Shown here: positions 1 to 10,300 of the stretch, piece after piece
Layout of the letters: each line of letters begins with the position of its first letter
How positions within the stretch are numbered: the first letter of the stretch is position 1
Assembly: GCA_019694355.1 (NCBI GenBank)
Contig: JAIBCB010000001.1
Coordinates: 463,001 to 527,000 of the forward strand
Direction: 5' to 3'
DNA: 64,000 nt
Origin: Pyrinomonadaceae bacterium
GTDB lineage: Bacteria; Acidobacteriota; Blastocatellia; Pyrinomonadales; Pyrinomonadaceae
The notes under the pieces: generated by a model
Told to the model about the DNA's origin: nothing
Databases searched by the model: none
Seen by the model: only the letters and a program-made list of their open reading frames with translations
Made by a program: the position numbers and the translations under genes

Positions 1-5
1 CCGAT

Positions 6-1412
6 ATGAGAGAAACCTTGCCGGCACCCGGTGAACTGTGTGAGGAAGCAAAGCCTTCCGAAGCGGTCGGGGTGCGGGCTCCATTCAATTCTTACATAAC
101 GGCATTTCTTCTCGGCAGTTATGCCTGTGTCCTTCTGTTCTACGTGGAGTACACGATCGCGGCCGTTGCGGCGTTCATAGCTGCTTGGATCGTTGTGCCA
201 TTCTTTGCGGCCGCTGACCATATTGTCTTTGACGGCAAGCGGCTTTCGCGAACCGGCCTTCTTCCGATCCTTTGGGCAAGGTTCAACTCTCGCCGAAATT
301 CGCTTAGGATCAGCGATATTGAACAGGTCGATACTCAGGCCATTCGCGTCCTGCGAAGAGGGAATCGAGTTCATTATCGCTATCGAACATCGGTGCGCGG
401 ACGCGGGATCACCTTGTCTTTTACTTCGCACGGAGAGAATTTCCGCCGCCTCATCGCCGAGCTTTTGCCGCGGCTGAACGAGGCGGTACTGGATTCGAGG
501 TCACTTGACCTTCGAAGCTATCCGCTCGATCCGAAAGAGGTGTTGATGAAGGCATCCTTTGCCGGCATCCCAAGCGCAGATGTGTTACGCGAGACCGTGG
601 TGACGCGTCCATCCAGGATGCGCGGCAAGATCGAGGACGAGTTGGATATAACGGGCGACTCGGAGAATAGGGCACAATATTTGGCCGACCTCGGGAACGA
701 GCTTCGGCTGTCCGGCCATCTGGTCAGAGCTTTGGAGTGTTTTCGTCGTGCTCTTCTTATCCGGCGCCGCGACGGCCGCCAATTGTATGACTTTTCGCGG
801 TGTCTGCACTCGCTTGCGGCAACCGAACGCAGCGCTATACTTGCACGCCGGTCCGTCGCTGCATTGAGACTTGCCGCAAGGTATTCGGCGGAATCGCCTA
901 TGCTTCTCGCCCGCATTGGCGAGGCTTTTGTTCAGATCGGTGATTGGCGGAATGCGGAGAGGGTGTTTACTCGGGCCGCAGAGGCGGGCGGCGACACTTT
1001 CCTTGCCTCTCGGGGCCTCGCTGAGACCGCATTGCGTGAGGGCAAGATCGCTCACGTGATCCATCAATTTGCGGCCGCGGCCGATGCTACGTTATCGCCC
1101 GCACTTCGTCGATGGTCGCGCGATGAGGCGAGTTACTACGCGAATCTCAACTCAGACGACACGTATATGGAACTGGAGGTCGGCCGCGTGAACCTGATCG
1201 AATCTCTTCAGCGTACGCGGCGGACACTCCTTCGAATCGCATCCTTTGGCTTTTGGGTCGTCGCGATCGGGATAACGGCCGGTGACGATATGATCTTTAA
1301 CGTCGGCCTGGCAATAACAACCCTGGCCCTTGCGATCTGGCTTGGCTTTCGTGTCGCGTCAGGCCTGATGGCAGAGCGTATCGCATACGACGACGTCGCA
1401 AGCGAGGATTAG
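6..1412 (+). CDS. membrane protein with TPR-like repeats
   Basis: The 468-residue protein has two hydrophobic segments near the N-terminus (about residues 30-69) and two near the C-terminus (about 408-450). Between them lies a soluble region whose part at about 220-370 is made of helical, TPR-like repeats rich in Ala, Leu and Arg. This suggests a membrane-anchored scaffold with a protein-binding domain, but no catalytic motif is visible and I do not recognise the family. The ATG at base 6 gives a plausible N-terminus, but only five bases precede it, so a start further upstream outside the window cannot be excluded. It converges on the ATP-grasp gene 9 bp downstream. Confidence 0.6.
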   Translation: MRETLPAPGELCEEAKPSEAVGVRAPFNSYITAFLLGSYACVLLFYVEYTIAAVAAFIAAWIVVPFFAAADHIVFDGKRLSRTGLLPILWARFNSRRNSLRISDIEQVDTQAIRVLRRGNRVHYRYRTSVRGRGITLSFTSHGENFRRLIAELLPRLNEAVLDSRSLDLRSYPLDPKEVLMKASFAGIPSADVLRETVVTRPSRMRGKIEDELDITGDSENRAQYLADLGNELRLSGHLVRALECFRRALLIRRRDGRQLYDFSRCLHSLAATERSAILARRSVAALRLAARYSAESPMLLARIGEAFVQIGDWRNAERVFTRAAEAGGDTFLASRGLAETALREGKIAHVIHQFAAAADATLSPALRRWSRDEASYYANLNSDDTYMELEVGRVNLIESLQRTRRTLLRIASFGFWVVAIGITAGDDMIFNVGLAITTLALAIWLGFRVASGLMAERIAYDDVASED

Positions 1413-1421
1413 GGTCTCAGC

Positions 1422-2360
1422 TCACGCCCGGTTAAGCATCCCCGTCCACCGATATTCCGGCGTCTCAAAGCCTTCGTCCAACTTCTTCAGGATAAAGTCG
1501 GTCATATTATCGACGATCCATCGGTGATTGTATTCACCGACTGAGGCGAGTTCTGCGTCAGGTGCCGGATTCATAAAGTCGATGGCATAAGGAATGCCGT
1601 CCTTGATCGCGAATTCGACCGTATTAAGGTCGTAGCCGAGCGCGGTGCAGAGCGTAATTACGTCCCGTTCGACACGGGCGTGAAGCTCAGGCGTCAGGTA
1701 ATTGTCGACATTCACATACTGCATTCCCGAAAGGTAGGGTTTTGACGGGTCGTAGGGCATAATGAGCACCTTTTCTTTCCCGACGCAGTAGCAGCGGACG
1801 AATTGGTCGTATTCGATGCCTTCCTGAAGCGTCATGCAAAGCGTGCCTGATTCGTTATACTCACGCATCAGTTCTTCGGTCGAATGAAGTTTTGAAACGT
1901 TCTTCCAGCCGCCGCCATCGTGCGGTTTCAAGAAGGCAGGGAAGCCGATGTATTCAACGATCTCATCCCACTTCAGCGGGAATTCGAGGTTGCGCAGCGA
2001 TTCGCTCGTAATGTCCTTGATGTAGCTCTGCTGCGGCAGAAGGATGGTCTTTGGGACCGCGACGCCGATCTTCTTGGCGAGCGAAAAGTTGAAGAATTTG
2101 TCGTCAGCCGACCACCAGAAAGGGTTGTTGATGATATATGTTCCTTCAAGGGCCATACGCTTGAGCATCGCCCTGTAATACGGAACTTCGTGCGAGATGC
2201 GGTCGATGATAACGTCATAACGCTTTGGCTCGTCCTCACGGATGCCTCCGACGTTGACCATCTCGGCGGTTACCTTGCCCGCACCCTTTTCATTGATCGA
2301 ATTGATAATTGATTCCGGGAACGTAACTTCACGCCCCACTAATATTCCTACTTTTTTCAT
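1422..2360 (-). CDS. ATP-grasp domain protein
   Basis: A 312-residue ATP-grasp protein, related in layout to the RimK/glutathione synthetase group of carboxylate-amine ligases. The N-terminal part is a small alpha/beta domain starting MKKVGILVGRE. The nucleotide-binding part contains FLKPHDGGGWK (a lysine and glycine-rich loop) and ends with EFAIKDGIPYAIDFMNPAPD, where the acidic residues and Asn would bind magnesium. Such enzymes join a carboxylate to an amine or thiol through an acyl phosphate; the substrate cannot be told. It is the last gene of an apparent operon with the coiled-coil membrane protein (21 bp gap) and the PspA homologue. PspA genes next to ATP-grasp genes are known elsewhere, for example the E. 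coli yjf cluster, so a role in envelope stress or peptide/polyamine modification is an inference. Confidence 0.8.
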   Translation of the reverse strand: MKKVGILVGREVTFPESIINSINEKGAGKVTAEMVNVGGIREDEPKRYDVIIDRISHEVPYYRAMLKRMALEGTYIINNPFWWSADDKFFNFSLAKKIGVAVPKTILLPQQSYIKDITSESLRNLEFPLKWDEIVEYIGFPAFLKPHDGGGWKNVSKLHSTEELMREYNESGTLCMTLQEGIEYDQFVRCYCVGKEKVLIMPYDPSKPYLSGMQYVNVDNYLTPELHARVERDVITLCTALGYDLNTVEFAIKDGIPYAIDFMNPAPDAELASVGEYNHRWIVDNMTDFILKKLDEGFETPEYRWTGMLNRA

Positions 2361-2381
2361 ATAAAAATCGCTGCCGGAGCC

Positions 2382-3236
2382 TTAAGATTTGTTCGGTTCC
2401 GGGAGCAGGTCATAATTTCCCATCTCGCGGTTGTAGCTGTCGAGTTTGCCCATCTCGTCGGCGGTCGCGTCGAGCATTTGCTTCGTCATCGCTATCGAAT
2501 CAGAAAGCTGTTCGAAATCAAGCAGCGAGAATTTCTCGGGCGTCGTGATCGTCACGATCTCGTCATTCAGATAGCTAAAGAAATTCTCGATCGATTGGAG
2601 CTGGCCTTCGACGAGCTTGACGCTTCGTTCGATCTCATCGAAGGACGCGATGCGACGCTTTAGGATCTCGACGTTGGTCTGCTGAATGCGGCGAGTCTTG
2701 TCGTCGCCCGCACCTTCCATCGCGCGGAAAGCCTGCGAAAGCTGATTGTGGACGGCCTGCCGATTGATCGTTTTCAGATGCTGTTTCCGGCGCCTGTATG
2801 TGTCGAGGAGGTCAACAAAATCCTCCCAACGCTGGTCGAGGGCCTGAAGATTCGAAGGCAAGCGGCTTGCACCGGTGAACTTACGATAGTTTTCCTGGAT
2901 CTTGTTCTTAAGCCAGCGAAGATATTCGACGGCCTCGCGTTCACGCGGAGTGAACGTCTTGATCAAGCCCTCGCGGTTCGCAATATGGGCGGCGAGCAGT
3001 TTTTGCTGGTGCCGTTCTTCGACGAGGCGGCGATACGTCGGAAGATTCGGAACCGTGACAAGGTAAATTGCCTCGGCGACTAGGGCGATTAGCAGCGGAA
3101 TCACGCTTCCGGTGAATACCGCCGCGGCAAGAAAGCCCGCGAGAGCCCAAAAATTGAAAGGTTCCTTCAAAGCTTCCTTTGCGTAGCTTTGGTTGAACCT
3201 TTCTACATCCTGCCGATATTTGGCAATGTCAGCCAT
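2382..3236 (-). CDS. coiled-coil membrane protein of the PspA operon
   Basis: This 284-residue protein has one hydrophobic stretch at about residues 28-60 (FWALAGFLAAAVFTGSVIPL onwards), long enough for a hairpin or two short membrane segments. A long, charged, helical region of coiled-coil character follows (about 70-280). It lies 30 bp downstream of the PspA gene and 21 bp upstream of the ATP-grasp gene on the same strand, so the three are probably cotranscribed. A membrane partner that recruits or regulates PspA is a reasonable guess from position, but I do not recognise the family and see no enzymatic motif. Confidence 0.7.
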   Translation of the reverse strand: MADIAKYRQDVERFNQSYAKEALKEPFNFWALAGFLAAAVFTGSVIPLLIALVAEAIYLVTVPNLPTYRRLVEERHQQKLLAAHIANREGLIKTFTPREREAVEYLRWLKNKIQENYRKFTGASRLPSNLQALDQRWEDFVDLLDTYRRRKQHLKTINRQAVHNQLSQAFRAMEGAGDDKTRRIQQTNVEILKRRIASFDEIERSVKLVEGQLQSIENFFSYLNDEIVTITTPEKFSLLDFEQLSDSIAMTKQMLDATADEMGKLDSYNREMGNYDLLPEPNKS

Positions 3237-3266
3237 ATTTTGGGCGTGTTCCCCTTTCGCGAGAAT

Positions 3267-4070
3267 TTAGTTCGATTGGCCGCTTTCCGTTTCCGTGGCG
3301 ATCACGTCGTTCAAGACCTCTGCTTCGGTCGCAGCAGGCTGGCCGGACTCGATCTGCTTTGAAGCGGGCGGTGTTCCGGCACCAAGCATTCCCATCTGCT
3401 GCTTGTATTCGAGCAGCTTGTCCTGGAGCTGAATGTCCATCGCCTCGCGTTCGATGTCCTGCATCTGCGAATCGACCGAGCTTGCACCGAGCTGGAGTTT
3501 TGCCTCGGCGGCGGCAACGCGGCGGTCGATCTTCTCACGCATTTCGTTGAATGTGGAAGAATCGTCGCCAATGTTGAAGGAATCCATCGTCTGAGCGAGC
3601 TGCTCCTGCAGTTTCGCCTGTTTTGCGGCGGAGATAAGCTGCATCGCCTCGGCGGTGCGCTTCTTCATATTCAGGACGTAGTTGTCGCGTGCCTTCAAGG
3701 CCTGCTGGGAGGCGACGCCCGCGTGTTCGGCCTGAACGCTGGTGCGGTCGAGGTCCATTTGGGCCTGTTGGAGTTGTCCGATGTAAGCGGTCGCGATGTC
3801 GTCGCGTCCCATCTTTACGGCGGCCTTGATCTTTGAATCAAGCTCGACGACCTGGCCCGAAAGGTTCTCTTTCTGCTTTACGAGCAGGCGTTCGGTGGCC
3901 ATTACCTGTGCGACCGAGTTGTTAAGCTCGGGCACGCGATCGCGCATATCCCTGATCGTCTGCTGAAGAACGAGTTCGGGGTTCTCGATCTTATCGAGCG
4001 CCGCACCTGTGCTTGCACGGAAAACTCTCTTTATTCTCTGCCACAATCCCATCTTCGATGTGCTCCTCAA
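3267..4070 (-). CDS. pspA: PspA/IM30 family membrane-stress protein
   Basis: The protein (267 residues) has the standard PspA/IM30/Vipp1 architecture: an N-terminal amphipathic helix (GLWQRIKRVFRASTGAALDK), the conserved NPELVLQQTIRDM motif at about residues 29-41, then a long coiled coil to about residue 220. Family members bind stressed inner membranes and assemble into ESCRT-III-like rods or rings that limit proton leakage. The last ~45 residues are a low-complexity Gly/Pro/Thr/Glu tail beyond the usual helices. It is the first gene of a minus-strand operon with a coiled-coil membrane protein and an ATP-grasp enzyme; no PspBC or PspF homologue is present in the window. An ATG at residue 6 (MGLWQRIK) is the more typical PspA N-terminus and may be the real start. 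Confidence 0.9.
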   Translation of the reverse strand: MRSTSKMGLWQRIKRVFRASTGAALDKIENPELVLQQTIRDMRDRVPELNNSVAQVMATERLLVKQKENLSGQVVELDSKIKAAVKMGRDDIATAYIGQLQQAQMDLDRTSVQAEHAGVASQQALKARDNYVLNMKKRTAEAMQLISAAKQAKLQEQLAQTMDSFNIGDDSSTFNEMREKIDRRVAAAEAKLQLGASSVDSQMQDIEREAMDIQLQDKLLEYKQQMGMLGAGTPPASKQIESGQPAATEAEVLNDVIATETESGQSN

Positions 4071-4366
4071 TTTAGGCCAAAGGTGCTAACCTTTGGCGAA
4101 ATGCCTTACGTAAAACCCTGCCGTAAAGTTGCAAATTCAATCGTAAAGTATAGCAGGAAATGCGTGAGGATCGAATACCGAAACACCGCCGATAGGGAAG
4201 AATCGTGTTTTAGGCAAGAGCCAAGTTGACGCTGATGCAAGGAAAATAAATTCCAGCGTTCATACTAATGAAAACGATGTTTCGTGCATCGAAGTCGTAA
4301 AGGTCAGGCCGGTTGCGGCCGTAAGGCGTTATGCTGCAATATTTAACTATCTAAATTGAGGATCCC
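4071..4366. other. divergent intergenic region between pspA and macroglobulin genes
   Basis: These 296 bases carry no credible gene. They are AT-richer than the flanks and must hold promoters for both the minus-strand pspA operon and the plus-strand macroglobulin gene. The macroglobulin start has a Shine-Dalgarno GAGG at 4358-4361, five bases before its ATG. A weak -35/-10 pair (TTGACG near 4207, TAAATT 15 bp later) is possible but not convincing. Confidence 0.5.
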
Positions 4367-7300
4367 ATGAAGACCACCATTACCTATCTCCTTCTATTTT
4401 CGATCTATCTAGGCATGTTTTCCCCGATCACAATTTCGATCAAAGCACAGTCTGTCGCGGCAACGAAGGCTGAGCAGGAAGAGCCTCAAACGGGTCTGAG
4501 TTTTCGCCTGAGCGAGGGCGAGGCAAACGCCGGAACACGCGAAACTCCGCCTCCCGCGAATGCCGAAGTGCTGTCGTCCGACGAAACAAAGGGCTTGGTC
4601 AGCAGGCTGCCGAAGATCGGTGCGCAGGACGGCGACCAGCAGGATGCGGCGATACGAGCCGGCTCGCTGCCTCCGCCAAAGAAAGGTGAGAAGGTGCCGG
4701 TTCCTTTTCCGGGTAAAGGTGACGCAGATCGCCCGCAGATCGATTCTTCGAAAGAGCTTGCGGTCGTGAGATACGCTCCGCAGGGTAAGGTCGAGCTTGC
4801 TCCTGATATGAGCCTGACCTTTTCTGAGCCGATGATCGCGGTAACGTCGCAGGAAGAGGCTTCAAGATTTGTCCCAGTCGAATTGACGCCGCAGATCGAG
4901 GGCCAGTGGCATTGGCTTGGGACTCGCACGCTGAGATTCGAGCCTGCGAAACGCCTTCCGATGGCGACTGACTTTAAGGCGCGTGTGCCGGCCGGAACTA
5001 AGTCAGCATCAGGCAAGGTGCTTCAAAAAGACTTTGTTTGGATGTTTTCGACGCCGCCGCCGACCATAAAGAAGCAGATACCGGACCAATATTCCGGCCC
5101 TCAGCGTCGAGATCAGCTTATCTATTTGGCATTTGACCAGGCGGTCGATGCAGAAACGATGCTGTCGCACATTTCGCTGACGGGCGCAGGTCGAAAGCTA
5201 AAAACTCGGTTGGCGACTGCGGAAGAGATCGCGAAAGATCCTTCGATCGCTTGGGCCTCGAAAGAAGAACAGCCAGGACGTTGGCTCGTTTTCCGTGCCG
5301 TGAATGCGGATGGCGGCACGGACGCACTTCCCGCGGATTCACCGATCAGTGTCACCGTTAATGTTGGGGCGCCGTCGGTCGAAGGGCCGCTAAAGACCGA
5401 AAAAGCCCAAGGCGACGCATTTCGCACCTACGGGGCGATGAAACTCACTCAACATCGCTGCAATTGGGACTCGCCAAACAATTGCGATCCGAACGCGCAG
5501 TTCCAGCTCCAATTCTCAAATCCGATCGAGAATTCGAAGTTTGACAAGTCGACGGTGCGGATCGAACCCGCGCTTCCGAACGCCAATATCTATGCGGCGG
5601 GACAGTCAATCTACATAGATGGCTGGAAGAACCCGATGACGAAGTATCGCGTGACGGTTGCCGCGGCCTTGCCGGACGCCTTCGGCCAGACGCTCGGCAG
5701 CGATGTTACGGTTGAATTCAAGGTCGGGAATCCGCAGCCTTCGCTTATGGCGTCGAGCAAATTTATGCAGGTTCTCGATCCTTTTGGGCCGAGAGAATAT
5801 GCGGTTTACTCGATCAATATCAAGGAACTGCGTGTGCGGCTTTATGCCGTTCAGCCTGAGGATTGGCCGAAATACACCAAGTATCTTCGAAACTATCAAG
5901 CGTCTTCGGGCGAGAATGCGCCGATGCCCGGCAACCTCGTTTCGGACCAACTCGTCAAGGTCAATGCCGAAACGGCAGCGAAGATGGTCGAGACGCGGAT
6001 CGGCCTCGCGAAGGCTCTGAAAGACGGCCTCGGCAATGTGATCGTCGATGTCGAAGACACTGACAGATCCGCCGACCGATATTGGAGCCGGCGGAAGATC
6101 GCCTGGGTACAGGCGACAAATATCGGGCTGGACGCGTTTGTCGATAATAACGAACTGGTCGGGTTTGCGACCGACCTGAAGACCGGCAGGGCGCTTGCCG
6201 GCGTAGATCTTCATATCGCGCCGAATGGCCCGCAGAATGTGAGGTCTGCGGATGCTGAGCCCGGCGGAAGCTGGTTCAGTTCTGCGTGGGCGTGGCTCTC
6301 AAGTTGGGGAACTTCCGACCCGCAGGCCGCGACCGCGACGGACGAGAACGGCGATCCGCTCTCGATCGTCACCGTTCCGGAAACTGAGACCCAACGTTCC
6401 TCCGCAACCGGCGTCGCTCGTTTACGGCTTCCCGAAAAGCGGTCGGACACAGAGAACCTGCTCATCGCACGTCTTGGCAAAGATACGGCATTCGTCCCCG
6501 AAAATTCTCAGTACTATTGGCAGGAAAAAGGAAATTGGTACGAACAGAAGGCCGGCAAGCAGGTTTCGTGGTTCGTTTTTGATGACCGCAGACTTTACAA
6601 GCCGAACGAAGAGGTCTCGGCCAAGGGCTATGTTCGATACGTCGATATGAGCGAACTTGGCGACGTCGAGAAGGCCGCCGAGATCACCGCGAATGCGAAA
6701 AAGGTCAGCTACGTTATCAAGGATTCGCAAGGTGCGGAGATCGGAAAAGGCGAGGCCGATGTCAATGCATTTGGTGCTTTCGACATGAAAGCCAAGCTGC
6801 CGGACAACGCAAATCTCGGGAACGCCCAGATCAGTTTTGAGCTCCTTGATAAAGAAGATGATGAGATCGACTCCTACGATCACAGTTTCCAGATCCAGGA
6901 ATTTCGCCGTCCGGAATACGAGGTGACAGCGAAGATGGAGACCGAAGGGCCGTATATGATCCAAGGCTCGGCGGAAGTGAGTGTCAACGCAAAGTATTTC
7001 TCGGGCGGCGGACTGGCAAATGCGCCGGTCAATTGGACGGTCGAGGCGACACCGACAAATTTTACGCCGCCGAATCGCGATGATTTCACATTCGGTGTTT
7101 GGACGCCCTGGTGGAGAGGGTTCTACGGTAGGGGCGACGATCTTTCGACGTCCGAATCCTTCAAGGGCGTAACCGACAAGGACGGACGGCATCTGCTGAA
7201 GATCGATCTTGATGCGGCACATCCGCCGAGGGCGTACAACGTCGCGGTCGCCGGTGCGGTTACGGATGTTAACCGCCAAACGTGGTCGGGGCGGACGAGT

Positions 7301-10300
7301 TTCATCGTGCATCCGTCGTCGCTCTATGTCGGCATCCGCAGCCCGCGGACGTTCGTCCAGAAGGGCGAGAAGATCAATATCGAGTCGATCGTTACTGACA
7401 TCGACGGCAAGATCCAAGCGGGGAAACGCGTTGATATAAAGGCGGTTCGGCTTGTCTGGACGAACGAAAAGGGCAAATGGATCGAGAAACCGGTCGATCC
7501 GCAGAACTGCACGGTTACGAGCGGCGAGAAGGCACAGACGTGTAATTTTATTACGACTGAAGGCGGCCAATACAAGATCACGGCCCGTGTGCTTGACGAC
7601 CGCGAGCGGCCGAACGAGAGCGAATTGACGATCTGGGTCCCTGGCGGAGAGCGTCCGAAAGACCGCGATCTCAAACAGCAGAAGGTCGATATCATTCCTT
7701 CGCAGAAAGACTACAAACCGGGTGATACGGCCGAGCTTCTCGTGCTCTCGCCCTTTACTCCTGCGGAAGGCGTGCTCACTTTGCGGCGAAACGGCATCGT
7801 CTCGACGCAGCATTTCAAGAGCGACGGCAATTCCGTCACGCTGAAGATCCCGATCCTAGATGCGTATCTGCCGAACATCGAAGCTCAGGTCGACCTCGTC
7901 GGCGTTTCTGAACGCGACGCAGGCGAACTGAAGCTCGACAAAAAGCTCCCGCCGCAGCCTGCTTATGCTTCGGGCAGCATCGATCTGAACATCTCGACGG
8001 AATCGCGAAGGTTGACCGTCGCGGCCGATCCGGTGGATTCGACGCTCGTTCCCGGCGGCAAGACGAAACTAAATGTCGCCGTAAAAGGCTCTAATGGCGA
8101 GCCGGCGGCAAATACCGAGGTTGCGGTCGTCGTGGTTGATGAAAGCGTGCTGTATCTCGCGGGCTATAATCCGCCCGATCCGCTTGCAAGCTTCTACGAG
8201 GACAAGGATCCGGGCGTGCGCGATCTACATTCGCGGGACAGTATCGAGATCGAGAATCCGGAGCTTGTTGCCTCGTTCATGAAGACCGGTGGTGTAACGA
8301 TCGATCGGAACGAGAGCAAACTTCAGTCGACTCTCACGCAAAAACTGGTCGATTCATTACCAAAAGGCACGACGTTCACGAGCCTGCTGAAAGCGGCGCC
8401 GAGCGTGGCTCCAGAGGGTCTTTCAGGGGGATTTCAGGTTGATGGAGCATCGGGCTCCGAGAATGTTTGGGTCATTGATGGCCAGGAGGTAACAAATTTC
8501 CGCACCGGCATCTTAGGCAAAAACGAAGAAGAAGGCCAGATCTCGCTTCGGCAGAATTTTGCCGCCCTTGCGGCGTTCATGCCGAGCGTGAAGACCGATT
8601 CGAGCGGAAAGGCGACGGTGGACATCACACTGCCGGACAACCTGACGCGATATCGCATCATTGCGGTTGCGGCGGATGATGGAAAGCGGTTCGGCAAGGG
8701 CGAATCTTCGATCACGGCACGCAAACCGCTGATGGTGCGGCCGAGTGCGCCGCGATTCCTGAATTACGGCGACAAGGCAGAAATTCCTGTCGTAATTCAA
8801 AACCAATCCGACAACGATATGACGGTCAATGTCGCGATGCGGGCATCGAACGTCAAAATGCTCGAAGGCGCGGATTCCGCGGCCGGAAAACAGGTCGTCG
8901 TCAAGGCAAATGACCGCGCAGAAGTTCGATTCGCGGTCGAGACCGAGAAGGCTGGAACTGCGAGGTTCCAATTCGCGGCATCGTCGGGCAAGTTTTCCGA
9001 TGCGGCCGAGATATCGCTGCCGGTGTGGACGCCGGCGACGAGCGAGGCATTTGCGACATACGGCACTGTCGATCAGAACACAGCGATCTTCCAGCCTGTG
9101 AAGGCTCCGGCGAACATAATCCCAAGCTTTGGCGGGCTCGAAGTTACGACAAGTTCGACGCAGCTTCAGGAACTGACCGACGCATACATCTACCTCGCGA
9201 ATTATCCGTTCGCCTGCTCGGAACAGCTATCGTCGAGAATGATCTCGACGGCGGCGCTTCGTGATGTGCTGACGGCGTTCAAGACGAAGGATATGCCGAA
9301 GCCGGGCGAGATCGAACGAGAGTTCAAAATGGATATGAAGGCTCTTGCGTCCCGCCAGCGTTACGACGGAAGCTTCGGCCTTTGGACGAGCGAATCGGAG
9401 CGTTACCAATGGCCGTATCTGACGGTGCACGTCGTTCACGCGATGGCGCTTGCCAAGGAAAAGGGCTACGACGTTCCGGAAGAAGCGATAAATCGGTCGA
9501 AACCGTATCTCAAGGACATCGAACGGTACTATTGGTTCAGTGATCCGAAAGTTCGATGGACGATCTCATCATACGCACTCTATGTGCGTGCAAAATTAGG
9601 CGACCGAGATGTTGCAAAGGCTAAGAAACTGCTTGCCGCAGCGACGGTCAAGGAGATGCCGTATGAAGGACTGGGCTGGCTGCTCTCGGCGTTTGCGAAC
9701 GATGCGGCTTTTGCTCAGGAAAAGGTAGATATTCTCACCTTCCTGAACAACCACGTGACGGAAACGGCATCCACGGCGAATTTCGTTACGGATTACGGCG
9801 ACGACGCGTGGCTGATAATGTACTCAAATCGGCGTGCGGACGGCGTCCTGCTCGAAGCCCTTCTGAAGGCAGATCCGCAGAACGACGTGATCCCGAAACT
9901 TGTTCGCGGCCTGCTCGATCATCGCACAAAAGGTGCTTGGGCAAATACGCAGGAGAACGTGTTCATCCTGCTCGCTCTCGACAAGTATTTCGAGACGTAT
10001 GAGAAGGTTACGCCGGACTTTGTCGCGAAGATGTGGCTTGGCGATACGTATGCCGGCGAGCAAAAATTCAAAGGGCGTTCGGTCGATTCGAACGTGTTGA
10101 ACATCCCGATGTCCTATCTGCTCGATCAAGGCGGTTCGGCCGATCTGATCCTCGATAAGAAAGGCCCCGGAAGGCTCTATTACCGCATCGGAATGAAGTA
10201 CGCGCCGAGCAATCTGAAGCTCGATCCTGCGGATTACGGATTCACTGTCCTGCGGTCTTACGAGCCTGTCGATAAACCGGACGACGTGAAGCAGAATTCG

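Noticed and set aside
6422..7813. A 463-codon open frame on the minus strand inside the macroglobulin gene
   Set aside because: It is antisense to an obviously coding, family-matching sequence, has an Arg-rich composition typical of a shadow frame and matches nothing.
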